Positions 10,547 to 20,424 are shown, numbered from the stretch's first letter. The stretch is 64,000 bases of DNA from an uncultured Porphyromonadaceae bacterium (GCA_902495075.1 CABUVO010000014.1:36056-100055); one strand, 5' to 3'. The notes: a model not told the origin generated them from the sequence alone. A program made the numbers and translations.

Positions 10547-12019
10547 ATGAAAAGATACATAACATATATACTGGCAATTGCCACAATACTTCCGGTGTTC
10601 ACATCATGTGAAGATGCTGAATTCCTCAAGGAAAAGCCCAAGGAGGTGTTGGAAGAAAGTTTCCTCGACAGTCCGGAGGCTGTGGAATCACAGATCAACT
10701 CCATCTACTACCAGTTACAGCGAGGAGAAGGATTCGGCAGATACCTGAGCGTATTGAGTGAATCCCTTTCAGATTACTGCTATGGCAGAGGGAATTTCGC
10801 CACATCTTATTCCACGGGACTTACCTCCGGCGCACGAAGTTTCTCCCGCGACGCGTGGGCTGTCCTGTATCGTGCGATACGCTTCTCTAATGGTTTGCTC
10901 ACAAATATGGGAGAAGCTGACCTCACTCCTGCCGAACATGAATTATACGAAGGCGAGATCCGCTATCTTAGAGCATTCTCTTATTCCTATCTCGCACGTT
11001 ATTATGGCGCAGTCCCCTTCTTCGACGAACACAACATGGCTGATTTCTATAAACCGCGCACACCGGAAGAGGACATATGGAAATTTGTCCTTTCGGAAGC
11101 GGAATACGCAGCATCTGTTTTACCAGAGAAATCAAGAGAAGCGGGACGACCATCAAAATATTCTGCACTAATGCTGAAAACGGAAGCTGCTCTTTATCTG
11201 AAAGATTATTCACTTGCAGCCGCAGCCTCAGGCGAAATAATCAAATCTGGAAGATATTCCCTGGTAGAAGTTTCCACTCCCGATGACTTTGACAAGCTAT
11301 ATGGCTACAAAGCCGTGACCACAACAGAGGAGATTTTCTATATCAAGTATAACCGCGATGTCGGCAATTCTTTTGAATGGATGTTCCTCTGCAATCCCAA
11401 TCCGGTGTCTGCTACCGGTGCCTTAGGAATATACACCGATTCCAAGAACAATAATTTCATCGCCTCATGGGATAAGACCGATTTCCGTTATCAACACACT
11501 CTCTATCATTCCACCAATGGCACACTTAAGGCTTTGACAACGACAGGACTGATCTGCATCAAATACAGAGATCCGGAAACAGACCTCTCCCATATGGCAA
11601 CCGACTGGCCCGTATATCGATATGCCGACGCCCTCCTATATTACGCAGAGGCGGTATGCCGACGCGACGGCAAACCGAATGCAGAAGCTGTGGAGATGGT
11701 GAATAAGATACGGAGACGCGCTTACGGTCATCCGCAGGACACTCCGATAAGCACTGATTATAAACTTGAGCAATTTCCAACGCAGGAAGCCTTTATCGAC
11801 CTTTTGCTAAAAGAGAAGGGATATGAGCAATGCTTCGAAGGGAAACGGTATTGCGACCTCAAACGTCAGGGGAAATTAGCAGAATATGCATTAAACGCCG
11901 GACGCGTAAAATCACTCGATGAAGTGAAGGATGCCGCCTATTGGTGGCCTATCCCTGATGATGAGTTCAACTATAATCCGAATCTTGATGCATCCAAAGA
12001 TCAGAATCCGGGATACTAA
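10547..12019 (+). CDS. susD: SusD/RagB-family surface glycan-binding lipoprotein
   Basis: The lipoprotein signal ends at TSC (Cys21). N-terminal SusD-like and C-terminal RagB/SusD domains are visible: the TPR-like early helices (EGEIRYLRAFSYSYLARYYG) and the C-terminal motif YEQCFEGKRYCDLKRQGKL, ending in the typical WWPIPDDEFNYNPNL. The protein is the lid of the SusC channel and binds the imported oligosaccharide at the cell surface. At 490 residues it is of normal length. It is followed after its stop by a 7-bp repeat array and then the putative glycosidase. Confidence 0.96.
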   Translation: MKRYITYILAIATILPVFTSCEDAEFLKEKPKEVLEESFLDSPEAVESQINSIYYQLQRGEGFGRYLSVLSESLSDYCYGRGNFATSYSTGLTSGARSFSRDAWAVLYRAIRFSNGLLTNMGEADLTPAEHELYEGEIRYLRAFSYSYLARYYGAVPFFDEHNMADFYKPRTPEEDIWKFVLSEAEYAASVLPEKSREAGRPSKYSALMLKTEAALYLKDYSLAAAASGEIIKSGRYSLVEVSTPDDFDKLYGYKAVTTTEEIFYIKYNRDVGNSFEWMFLCNPNPVSATGALGIYTDSKNNNFIASWDKTDFRYQHTLYHSTNGTLKALTTTGLICIKYRDPETDLSHMATDWPVYRYADALLYYAEAVCRRDGKPNAEAVEMVNKIRRRAYGHPQDTPISTDYKLEQFPTQEAFIDLLLKEKGYEQCFEGKRYCDLKRQGKLAEYALNAGRVKSLDEVKDAAYWWPIPDDEFNYNPNLDASKDQNPGY

Positions 12020-12021
12020 AG

Positions 12022-12049
12022 AGGTAACAGGTTAAAGGTTAAAGATAAA
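12022..12049. repeat. Heptamer array between susD and the DUF6259 gene
   Basis: Four consecutive 7-bp units (AGGTAAC, AGGTTAA, AGGTTAA, AGATAAA) fill most of the 43-bp spacer. Each carries a TAA, and the 7-bp period rotates it through all three frames. The array starts two bases after the susD stop. Confidence 0.6.
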
Positions 12050-12062
12050 AAGTGAGAAGATA

Positions 12063-14111
12063 ATGAAAACAAGAAATATAGCAATAATAACAACTTGGAT
12101 GTCCGTAATGTCGGCAATGACAACTGCGGCATTTGGAGCTGAATATTCCATATCTACGCCCAACTTGACATTCGAAGTAAATGACAAAGGCAGCAAGGCT
12201 GCATTCGTGATCACAGGAGAGGAAAAATCTGCTTCGCGTGATGCCGATTTCTGGAGGCTTATCCTTGACGACGGACAACGCACTGAGATTCCCGTGTATT
12301 CATCGATGCAAAAAGGGAAAGTTAGCCGCAATGGGAAGGAGCTTGAAATTCGATATGACAGCATAGTGTCGGAATATGGCGACACGTATCCCATAACTTT
12401 TTCAGTGACAGTAAGGAATACCGATAATCTGTTGGAATTCACTCCTGAAATAAACAACAGGACCCATGACGTGCGGGTTAACGAGTGTTTCTGTCCGCTT
12501 GCCGATTTCACCTCCATAGCCGGAGCGAAAGAGGATGATGCGCTCTATGTGCCTGATGGTCTCGGCAGACGTATTCAGAATCCATGGAAAGCAATGGAAG
12601 ATAAAGGACCGGCTTTTTATCAACACGATGAGAAAGAGACTATCCTTCATTACCATTATCCTCGCGCCACCATGGGATGGTATGGAATCCAAAGTGGGAA
12701 CAAATTCCTTTATGTGGCACGAACAGATCCGAAAATGCGTCATTGTTTTCTCACAATGCGTCACCGCATTCAAGGCGACAATCTCATGCTCGGAATTGAC
12801 CATTTCCCCATGGCGAAACCGGGTGAAAAGATTACGGAACCATCAACCGTTATAGGTCTTCTTGACGGAGACTGGCGTGCCGGAGCTGATCGCTACCGTG
12901 CATGGGCTGACAAATCTTTCTTCAAGGTGCAGCCAAAGGCAGAATGGGTAAAGAATCTTACCGGATGGCAACGCATAATCATGCGCTCACAGTATGGGGA
13001 AGATTATTATAAGCCTGCGGATCTACCCCGAATCTACGAAGAGGGCGCAAAACACGGAATCAACACTCTTTTCCTTTTCGCATGGTGGAAAGATGGCATG
13101 GACAGAGGATATCCCCAATATGAAGAACCTTATCCGGGTGCATTCAAAGATCTCGCAGAGAATATCCGCAAAGTGCAGAAAATGGGTGGACGAGTCATTC
13201 TTGAGTGCAATTGCCATTTCCTTGATCCCCAAAGCGATTTCTACAAAGAACACGGGGATGAAGTGAAAATAATAGATATAAATGGCAATGAGGTTCGTCC
13301 AAGCTTTGTGTATTACGGGCGCGGTGAATTCCGTGAGACCTATGGTCAGGTCCAGTTCCCCATTGTATGCGCAGGCACTGAATTATGGCGGAATCAGGTT
13401 CTCAGCCAATTGAAAATGATGGGAGACATGGGTGCGGATTGTGTATTTGCCGATTGTTATGGAGGCTGCCCCTATCAGCCATGTTTCAACGACCGCCATG
13501 AACATGGCAACCGCGTTGATGAAGAATGGGTGTCACATCGCAAATTCTTTCAGGACGCGCTCGACTACTGCAATAAAAACAATAAAGTGTTGGGAACAGA
13601 GGTAGTAACAGATATCGCTGCGGCATATACACAATTCGTTCATGGTCTCGTAAATGTTGATTTTAAAATCAACAGCAATGCGTTCCCTGCGATGTTCCGT
13701 TATACATTCCCGCAAGTAATAACTACAGAACGTAATATCTATAGTTCTCTTGGAGATTTCGACAAACAGCTCAAATACGCCCTCACGCAAGGAGTACGCC
13801 TTGACGCTCAACTCTGGGTATGTCGTGCCGACATAGGAAAAGATAAAAAATATGCGGCTGCAATAAAGCATTATACCGATAATCTCAATAAATACAAAGA
13901 CTTTTACTTCGATGGCAAATATACAGTAATAGACAATAGCATACTCCCCTCTTACATCAAACGAGGCGAATACCTTAATGCCGATAAGACAAAAGTGATG
14001 CGAGTTCTCTATAATGCTTCTTCCAGAAAAGCATCAGCAGGAGACGTAGAACTTGAGCCGGATGAAATTAAATTCGAAATTTTCGATATATCCTCATATC
14101 CAAAGTCATGA
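12063..14111 (+). CDS. Secreted DUF6259-type putative glycoside hydrolase
   Basis: A signal peptide (cleavage near AFG-AEY) precedes an N-terminal beta-sandwich (about 25-290) and then a TIM-barrel-like region (about 300-560) with GWQRIIMRSQYGE, LFLFAWWKDGMDRGYP, GGRVILECNCHFLD and DCVFADCYGGCPYQPC. This order resembles DUF6259 proteins, which sit near the GH36/GH31 (clan GH-D) alpha-galactosidase-like enzymes. Acidic residues at barrel strand ends (VFAD, the D of WWKDGMD) are candidate catalytic groups, but this is inference. The gene overlaps the aldose 1-epimerase gene by 4 bp (ATGA), suggesting translational coupling. It is the only clear barrel-type candidate glycosidase of the locus. 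Confidence 0.75.
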   Translation: MKTRNIAIITTWMSVMSAMTTAAFGAEYSISTPNLTFEVNDKGSKAAFVITGEEKSASRDADFWRLILDDGQRTEIPVYSSMQKGKVSRNGKELEIRYDSIVSEYGDTYPITFSVTVRNTDNLLEFTPEINNRTHDVRVNECFCPLADFTSIAGAKEDDALYVPDGLGRRIQNPWKAMEDKGPAFYQHDEKETILHYHYPRATMGWYGIQSGNKFLYVARTDPKMRHCFLTMRHRIQGDNLMLGIDHFPMAKPGEKITEPSTVIGLLDGDWRAGADRYRAWADKSFFKVQPKAEWVKNLTGWQRIIMRSQYGEDYYKPADLPRIYEEGAKHGINTLFLFAWWKDGMDRGYPQYEEPYPGAFKDLAENIRKVQKMGGRVILECNCHFLDPQSDFYKEHGDEVKIIDINGNEVRPSFVYYGRGEFRETYGQVQFPIVCAGTELWRNQVLSQLKMMGDMGADCVFADCYGGCPYQPCFNDRHEHGNRVDEEWVSHRKFFQDALDYCNKNNKVLGTEVVTDIAAAYTQFVHGLVNVDFKINSNAFPAMFRYTFPQVITTERNIYSSLGDFDKQLKYALTQGVRLDAQLWVCRADIGKDKKYAAAIKHYTDNLNKYKDFYFDGKYTVIDNSILPSYIKRGEYLNADKTKVMRVLYNASSRKASAGDVELEPDEIKFEIFDISSYPKS

Positions 14112-15226
14112 AACATAAATATTTGCTCTTCTCGCCTATCATAGCGATAGCATGTTCATGTGCAGGACCGGAAATCAATCGCATGCCATATGGCAAGCTA
14201 TCGGATGGAAGAGACGCAACACTCTATCGTCTCACTAACGCCAACGGTGCAAGCATGGAGATATGCGATTATGGAGCGCGGATTGTGAGCATACGCATGC
14301 CGGATTCAGGTGGGAAACTGGATGATGTAATAGTTGGCTGCGGCACTCTGGAAGATTTCGAGAATGGAGGAGACAGATTCATCGGTTGCATATTAGGGCG
14401 TTATGCCAACCGCATTGACCTGTCAGACACCACTTTCAAAATGCCTTTGACAGCAAACGAGACACTGGACAACAGACCGGTACACCTCCACGGAGGAGCA
14501 GAAGGCTTCGACCGTAAACTATGGGAAGGAGAGACTTGCCGGCATAATGATGATGTCGGTGTATGCCTGAAGTATCTTAGCCGAGATGGAGAAGAGGGGT
14601 ATCCAGGAAATCTTAAATGCAGCGTTACGTACTGGCTTACGGAGGATAACGTCTGTCGCATTGAATATGAGGCTGTAACGGATTCTCCGACAATAGTCAA
14701 CCTATCAAACCATTCATATTTCAACATGAAAGGGAAAAGTGCGGGCTACGTGATGGAACATGTATTACAGGTGAATGCAGACAGCTGCATTTATAACAAT
14801 TCACGTTATTGCCCGTCAAGCGTGCGAGATGTGACAAATACCCCATTTGATTTCCGTACGCCTCATCGCATAGATTATCGTATAGATATGACCGACGAAC
14901 ATCTTCAGACAATGCACGGAATGTCGGCATGTTGGAAAATAAAAGACTGGAACGGGGATCTTCGCCAGGCTGGATCACTCACTGATACGGTGAGCGGACG
15001 GGGCGTAGAAATCTGGACCACCGAGCCGGGATTGCTCACTTACACCGGCAGGGGATTCAACGGCAAAGTGAGAGGGAAGTATGGACCCATTCCTAAGTTC
15101 GGCGGAATGGTGCTTGAAACCCTCCACTTCGCCGATTCTCCCAACAACCCACAATTCCCCACGACATGCCTCAAACCGGGGCAGAAATATCATTCTGTAA
15201 CTGAATACAGATTCTTTTGTAATTAA
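14108..15226 (+). CDS. galM: Aldose 1-epimerase (mutarotase), lipoprotein form
   Basis: The protein interconverts alpha and beta anomers of free sugars such as galactose or glucose. Family motifs are clear: RYANRIDLS, HLHGGAEGFDRKLWEG, the catalytic-His motif NLSNHSYFN, and the C-terminal GMVLETLHF with the catalytic Glu, followed by PNNPQFPTTCLKPG. At 372 residues it is family-typical, but the N-terminus is a lipoprotein-type signal (IACSC, Cys 16 or 18), so it acts outside the cytoplasm rather than as a cytosolic GalM. It overlaps the upstream glycosidase gene by 4 bp, so the mutarotase probably acts on sugars released in the periplasm. Confidence 0.93.
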   Translation: MKHKYLLFSPIIAIACSCAGPEINRMPYGKLSDGRDATLYRLTNANGASMEICDYGARIVSIRMPDSGGKLDDVIVGCGTLEDFENGGDRFIGCILGRYANRIDLSDTTFKMPLTANETLDNRPVHLHGGAEGFDRKLWEGETCRHNDDVGVCLKYLSRDGEEGYPGNLKCSVTYWLTEDNVCRIEYEAVTDSPTIVNLSNHSYFNMKGKSAGYVMEHVLQVNADSCIYNNSRYCPSSVRDVTNTPFDFRTPHRIDYRIDMTDEHLQTMHGMSACWKIKDWNGDLRQAGSLTDTVSGRGVEIWTTEPGLLTYTGRGFNGKVRGKYGPIPKFGGMVLETLHFADSPNNPQFPTTCLKPGQKYHSVTEYRFFCN

Positions 15227-15294
15227 TAATTAATGGTTAACATCCAATAATTAACACACTAATTGACAATACGTTAAATTTAAATACAATACAC

Positions 15295-17049
15295 ATGAGA
15301 AAGATTTTTATCTCTTCAATCATGACAATGCTGACAATGTCAGCATTAGCCGACAATGTGGTTTTTATCACAACCGCAGGTGATGACAATAATGACGGGC
15401 TTACAGCCCAAACGCCGGTAAAGACTATGGAAAAAGCATTCACCGTGCTTAACAGTTACAGTAATCCTACTGAAGGAACAATGGTAATATGTGGAAATTA
15501 CGAGCAGCCATCAGATTTCAAAACTGACATACTTAGATATAAGCATGACTTTCCCGTAACAATTACCCAAGTTTACGGAGGGGTTGACTATCGCGAACAA
15601 GCAGATGGATACTGGGAGTTAAAAGCAGGCAGGATTTACAAACTCGTTGGTCCGACTGTATTTAAAAATATAACTTTCAATCTGACAGCGGCAAAGAGTT
15701 CATATTTTTACGTTGTTGCGGACTCATATCCGGTAACAATAGATGAAGGATGCAAGATGGAAGGAAATTTTAACTGGACAAGCTTCGCCAATGCATTTTC
15801 GCTTATAGGAGGTTGTCACTATAGTTCAAAAACCGATACTGACGAACTGAGGAATCCTTCCAATTATGGATCAAATATAACCGTCAACAGTGGTAAACTA
15901 TACATTGCCGCATTCAACCGTGGTTCAATTCCCAATGTTCATAATAATCTGAATCTGAATTATGTACCTCAGTCCAAAATCACAATCAACGGGGGAGACA
16001 TTCATGATCTGTGTTGTGGCTCAACATCCAAAGAATTATTAAGCGGAGATGTTGATCTGAATATTAATGGAGGAAATTTTCTCGGAAGCATAGTTGTAGG
16101 AGCTAATGGCAATTACTGGACAGACGGAGACGTTAGCGTCACAGTAAGGGGAGGCAATTTCACAAAGTGGGGAATTTTCAAAGCTGCCGATAAGGGAGAT
16201 GCTACCCATACAGAACTGGATCTTATAGCTGCCGGCACAGATGAACTTCCTATGCTCGTAAACACACCTGTAAATTTATTCAATACAATCCATAGCACCT
16301 ATAAGATTCCGTTCTATAGTTTCACGAATTCGGCTGATTATTCAGCGACCAATGGAACCAATCTTACTTATCGTTTAGGCAGCTCTTCAAAAATGCAAGG
16401 GCTTCCCATCGTTCTTTCCCTTGATGAAGTTGCAGCCTCACAAACCTTCCTTTCAGATGAAGGTTGCGCACTTCTATATCCGGTATGGAGCTATACAGAT
16501 ACTCAAGTTGTTGCTCCAACATTCCCGACAGCCGAAGCTACAACCTTAGAAGCGGTAAATGAGGCATGGAGCGATGAGAAGAATATGGAAGCAGCTGTAG
16601 AGCTTCTTGACAAGATTACCACCGAAAACAACAGCGACATCGAACGCACATATCTTGTGGCAAGCGCTTCGGCATCATCCGGAGCATGGAAACTTCTCGG
16701 CAAGTATCCGGAAAAATTCTCTGCAGCCATAATTGCCGAAACCGGCGACACCGGTAACGGTAATGTCAAGACTTCAATACGTTCTTTCGAAGCTAAAGAT
16801 AATAAAACTGCTGATTTTCTGGCTGCAACAGAACCGGATATTGCAAAATGGCTCTTCGACCAAAAGGCTATTTCATCCGTTGTAAACGCCATACCTGATA
16901 ATGAAGTTGGGCAGACAACAGTTTATGACATCACAGGAAAGGTTATTGTAAAATCATGTTCATCCGATTCACTTGCCACCCTTGGGCTAAATCCCGGAAC
17001 ATATATTTTGAAATCAGGTAAAAAAACATTGAAAGTGCTTGTTAAATAA
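15295..17049 (+). CDS. Secreted beta-helix-like protein with T9SS-type sorting tail
   Basis: A signal peptide (MRKIFISSIMTMLTMSALA) is followed by a DUF1565-like start (FITTAGDDNNDGLTAQTP), typical of right-handed parallel beta-helix proteins. Repeats such as ITVNSGKLYIAAF, ITINGGDIHDLCC, LNINGGNFLGSIVV and VTVRGGNFTKWG follow. The last 60 or so residues match the type A C-terminal sorting domain of the type IX system (VYDITGKVI, LNPGTYILKSG, KVLVK). The protein is therefore probably exported and surface-attached; a glycan-binding or lyase-like role is possible but not shown. A 68-bp AT-rich gap separates it from galM and contains a TAAATTTA box, so it may have its own promoter. A strong terminator follows. 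Confidence 0.75.
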   Translation: MRKIFISSIMTMLTMSALADNVVFITTAGDDNNDGLTAQTPVKTMEKAFTVLNSYSNPTEGTMVICGNYEQPSDFKTDILRYKHDFPVTITQVYGGVDYREQADGYWELKAGRIYKLVGPTVFKNITFNLTAAKSSYFYVVADSYPVTIDEGCKMEGNFNWTSFANAFSLIGGCHYSSKTDTDELRNPSNYGSNITVNSGKLYIAAFNRGSIPNVHNNLNLNYVPQSKITINGGDIHDLCCGSTSKELLSGDVDLNINGGNFLGSIVVGANGNYWTDGDVSVTVRGGNFTKWGIFKAADKGDATHTELDLIAAGTDELPMLVNTPVNLFNTIHSTYKIPFYSFTNSADYSATNGTNLTYRLGSSSKMQGLPIVLSLDEVAASQTFLSDEGCALLYPVWSYTDTQVVAPTFPTAEATTLEAVNEAWSDEKNMEAAVELLDKITTENNSDIERTYLVASASASSGAWKLLGKYPEKFSAAIIAETGDTGNGNVKTSIRSFEAKDNKTADFLAATEPDIAKWLFDQKAISSVVNAIPDNEVGQTTVYDITGKVIVKSCSSDSLATLGLNPGTYILKSGKKTLKVLVK

Positions 17050-17080
17050 ATCCATAGGGTAAAAAAAGGTTATTTGGGTT

Positions 17081-17120
17081 AGAAGGAGACCACATTTGAT
17101 GGTCTCCTTCTAATTTTTTT
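17081..17120 (+). terminator. Intrinsic terminator closing the polysaccharide locus
   Basis: A perfect 12-bp stem AGAAGGAGACCA (17081-17092) / TGGTCTCCTTCT (17100-17111) with a 7-nt loop is followed by AATTTTTTT. It ends transcription of the glycan locus before pheT. Confidence 0.92.
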
Positions 17121-17149
17121 GCTAAAAGACAGGATTTTTATTAATTTTG
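17117..17149 (+). promoter_or_regulatory. pheT promoter (-33 TTTG, -7 TAATTTTG)
   Basis: TTTG at 17118-17121 and TAATTTTG at 17142-17149 have 20-bp spacing, fitting the Bacteroidetes sigma consensus. The ATG of pheT is 35 bp downstream of the -7 box. The -33 box overlaps the T-tract of the preceding terminator. Confidence 0.75.
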
Positions 17150-17183
17150 CAAATCGAAATAATCTGATCAGAAAAATTATTTT

Positions 17184-19670
17184 ATGGATATATCATATAA
17201 ATGGCTCAAACGCTATATCGATTTCGATTTGAGCCCGCGTGAGCTTGCAGCCACCCTCACTTCTCTTGGTCTTGAATGTGACACGATAGAGGAAGTTGAG
17301 AGCATACGTGGCGGACTTCGCGGAGTTGTGATCGGCAAGGTGCTTACCTGCGAAGATCACCCGGATTCGGACCATCTTCATGTAACGACAGTTGACCTCG
17401 GCAACGGAGAGCCGACACAGATTGTATGCGGCGCGCCCAATGTTGCGGCTGGTCAGACAGTTGTTGTTGCCACTGTGGGCACAACCCTCTATGACGGCGA
17501 CAAAGAATTCCAGATAAAGAAATCAAAAATCCGTGGCAAGGAGTCTTTCGGCATGATATGCGCCGAAGATGAGCTTGGACTGGGAACAGACCATGCCGGA
17601 ATAATGGTGCTTCCCGATGATGTGAAGCCCGGCACTCCGGCTTCGGAATATTTCAACGTGGAGAGCGACTACCGCCTCGAGGTGGAGCTCACCCCCAACC
17701 GCGTTGACGCTGCCAGCCATTACGGTGTGGCTCGCGACCTCAAGGCAAAAGAATGGTGCCTGATGGCACAAGGCGAGAAACAGGGTGAGTATCCGGAGAT
17801 CTCAACACCTGATACTTCTGAATTTTCTACCGATCGCCCCGATGGCGCAGTCATCGTAAAGGTTGAAGACGAGCAGGGATGTCCGCGCTATTCAGGAGTC
17901 ACCATCCGTGGCGTGGAAGTCAAGGAATCTCCCGAATGGCTTAAGAACCTTCTGACAGCCGCCGGCCAGAGACCGATCAATAATATCGTAGACATCACGA
18001 ACTTTGTGTTGCTCGGTATTGGTCAACCGTTACACTGCTTCGATCTTGATCATGTTAAGGGTGAGGAGATTGTGATTCGCACATGCCCTGCCGGCACTAA
18101 ATTCACCACTCTCGACGGCATGGAGCGTGAACTTAACGAGGCAGACCTGATGATCTGTGACGCAGAGAAACCGATGTGCATCGCAGGTGTGTTCGGTGGT
18201 CTTGATTCCGGTGTGACTGAAAACACAAAGAATGTATTTATAGAGAGCGCTTATTTCAATCCAACCCGTGTGCGTCGCACAGCGCGCCGTCACGGACTCT
18301 CCACCGATGCGTCTTTCCGCTATGAGCGCGGTGCAGACCCATCGATCACCGTTTACGCTGCCCGTCTTGCAACCTGTCTTATCAAGGAACTTGCAGGAGG
18401 CGAAATCTGCGGAGGGGTGGTTGATGTGCTCCCCGCGCCTGTTGAAAAGAAAGAGCTTGACTTCTCTCTTACATACTGCAATAATCTAATAGGTAAAAAA
18501 CTCCCCGCGGAGTTAGTTAAGTGCATCCTCAAGGCTCTTGAATTCGATGTGACCGAAACAGAGGATGCCGATGTGCTTCATCTGAAAGTCCCGACATATC
18601 GCGTTGATGTTTATCGTCCTTGCGATGTTGTGGAAGAGATTCTGCGCGTGTATGGCTATAATAATGTGGAGATTGGCGATGAAATGCACGTTTCGCTTTC
18701 TCAGCGGGGTGCTACCGATGAAAGCTACGACATGCAGCAAATCATCAGCGAGCAACTCACAGCCATCGGCTTTTCCGAAATCATGAACAACTCTCTCACT
18801 GCAGTAAGTTATTATGAAAATTCGGAGTTATTACCCTTGGCAAACTGCGTGAAACTGATGAATCCGCTCAGCAACGATCTCGGCGTGATGCGCCAGACAC
18901 TGCTATATGGCGGTCTTGAATCTATTGCGCACAATGTGAACCGCAAGATGCCGGATCTTAAATTCTATGAATTCGGCAATATCTATAAATTCTCGCCTGA
19001 AAAAGAATTCAACGCCGAGAAACCGTTAGCCCAATATTCTGAGCGCATGGAGCTCGGACTTTGGATCACAGGGCGCAAGGAACAGCCTTCATGGAATGTA
19101 AAGGCAGAGGAAGCTACTGTTTATGACCTCATGGGCATCGTCAACAATATTTTCTTCCGGTTGGGTCTTCCATCCGCTGCCATTTCTTCGACACAGAGCT
19201 CTGACGAAATATTCTCCGCAAAGCTTGATGTTGCCAGCCGTTCAGGCAAAAGAATAGCCGAAGTCGGACTCGTCCGCTCCACTATCCTTAAGAAATTCGG
19301 CATCGAGCAAAGCGTTGCGTATGCGGCAATCGACTGGGAGGCATTGTTTAAGCTAACAGCCAAGAACCGCGTGACGTATGCCGAGCTTCCCAAAACTCAG
19401 GCTGTGGAGCGTGACCTTGCCCTCCTCGTTGACAAGAGCGTCAAGTTCGCAGACATAGAGGCTGCAATCCGCAAAGCTGAGCGCAAACTCCTCCGCGATG
19501 TGCGTCTCTTCGACGTGTATGAAGGCAAGAACCTCCCTGCAGGAAAGAAGTCTTATGCCGTGTCGATGAAGCTTCAAGACAACGAGAAAACACTTAACGA
19601 CAAACAGATCGATGCTTCCATGAGCCGCATCATTGATGCGCTGAAAGCTCTCGGAGCAGAACTTAGATAA
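17184..19670 (+). CDS. pheT: Phenylalanine--tRNA ligase beta subunit
   Basis: This is the beta chain of the heterotetrameric enzyme that charges tRNA-Phe. The domains are in the normal order over 828 residues: EMAP-like tRNA-binding domain (about 40-155; HPDSDHLHVTTVDLG, CGAPNVAAGQ), B3/B4 editing domain (RPINNIVDITNFVLLGIGQPLHCFD), B5 domain (about 410-480), the catalytic-like core and a C-terminal FDX-ACB anticodon-binding domain (about 735-828; FPKTQAVERDLALLVDK-like with LPKTQAVERDLALLVD). The alpha subunit gene is not in the window, as is usual in Bacteroidales. It is followed at 32 bp by the YebC-family gene and probably co-transcribed. Confidence 0.97.
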   Translation: MDISYKWLKRYIDFDLSPRELAATLTSLGLECDTIEEVESIRGGLRGVVIGKVLTCEDHPDSDHLHVTTVDLGNGEPTQIVCGAPNVAAGQTVVVATVGTTLYDGDKEFQIKKSKIRGKESFGMICAEDELGLGTDHAGIMVLPDDVKPGTPASEYFNVESDYRLEVELTPNRVDAASHYGVARDLKAKEWCLMAQGEKQGEYPEISTPDTSEFSTDRPDGAVIVKVEDEQGCPRYSGVTIRGVEVKESPEWLKNLLTAAGQRPINNIVDITNFVLLGIGQPLHCFDLDHVKGEEIVIRTCPAGTKFTTLDGMERELNEADLMICDAEKPMCIAGVFGGLDSGVTENTKNVFIESAYFNPTRVRRTARRHGLSTDASFRYERGADPSITVYAARLATCLIKELAGGEICGGVVDVLPAPVEKKELDFSLTYCNNLIGKKLPAELVKCILKALEFDVTETEDADVLHLKVPTYRVDVYRPCDVVEEILRVYGYNNVEIGDEMHVSLSQRGATDESYDMQQIISEQLTAIGFSEIMNNSLTAVSYYENSELLPLANCVKLMNPLSNDLGVMRQTLLYGGLESIAHNVNRKMPDLKFYEFGNIYKFSPEKEFNAEKPLAQYSERMELGLWITGRKEQPSWNVKAEEATVYDLMGIVNNIFFRLGLPSAAISSTQSSDEIFSAKLDVASRSGKRIAEVGLVRSTILKKFGIEQSVAYAAIDWEALFKLTAKNRVTYAELPKTQAVERDLALLVDKSVKFADIEAAIRKAERKLLRDVRLFDVYEGKNLPAGKKSYAVSMKLQDNEKTLNDKQIDASMSRIIDALKALGAELR

Positions 19671-19702
19671 TAATAAACTAAACAGAGACTACATATAACA
19701 AT

Positions 19703-20416
19703 ATGGGAAGAGCATTTGAATATCGTAAAGCCCGCAAACTGAAACGCTGGGGCAATATGAGCCGCACATTCACTCGTATCGGCAAGGAAATAACCATCGC
19801 AGCAAAAGCCGGCGGTCCTGATCCCGATATGAACCCGCGTCTGCGCGTATTGATGCAGAACGCCAAGGCAGCCAATATGCCTAAAGATACCGTAGAACGC
19901 GCCATCAAGAAAGCAACCGACAAGGATGCCGGCGATTACAAGGAGATCGTATATGAAGGATACGGACCCCACGGTATCGCAATCGTAGTTGAGACAGCTA
20001 CCGACAACAACCAGCGCACGGTTGCGAATGTGCGCAGTTATTTCAATAAATTCGGAGGTTCTCTCGGCACACAGGGTTCACTCTCATTCCTTTTCGATCA
20101 CAAGAGCGTATTCCACATCAAACCGAATGCAGATATCGCGCTTGATGAATTCGAACTCGATCTGATGGATTTCGAAGCTGAGCTGGAAGCTGAAGAGGAA
20201 GAATGGCTCGTTTACGGAGCATTCGACCAGTTCTCAAATCTTCAGAAATTCTTTGAAGACAAGGGGTTGGAGATTGTTTCCGCTGAATTCGAGCGCATAC
20301 CTACCGATTACAAGGAGGTAACAGCAGAACAGCGCGAGCAGCTCGAAAAGCTCCTCGACAAATTCGAAGAGGATGAAGACGTCCAGAATGTCTTCCACAA
20401 CATGAAGGAAGATTAA
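19703..20416 (+). CDS. YebC/PmpR-family protein
   Basis: The N-terminal signature MGRAFEYRKARKLKRWG and the YebC core (KAGGPDPDMNPRLR, NMPKDTVERAIKKA, YEGYGPHGIA, LGTQGSLSFLF) are diagnostic. YebC-family proteins bind DNA and, as shown for several bacteria, help ribosomes through difficult proline stretches. Length is 237 residues, normal, with an acidic C-terminal region. It lies 32 bp after pheT on the same strand. A terminator follows 23 bp after the stop, inside the end of the opposing gene. Confidence 0.94.
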   Translation: MGRAFEYRKARKLKRWGNMSRTFTRIGKEITIAAKAGGPDPDMNPRLRVLMQNAKAANMPKDTVERAIKKATDKDAGDYKEIVYEGYGPHGIAIVVETATDNNQRTVANVRSYFNKFGGSLGTQGSLSFLFDHKSVFHIKPNADIALDEFELDLMDFEAELEAEEEEWLVYGAFDQFSNLQKFFEDKGLEIVSAEFERIPTDYKEVTAEQREQLEKLLDKFEEDEDVQNVFHNMKED

Positions 20417-20424
20417 TTGCTAAT

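Noticed and set aside
12032..12517. 161-residue minus-strand frame at the start of the DUF6259 gene
   Set aside because: It is antisense to a gene with clear signal peptide and domain pattern.
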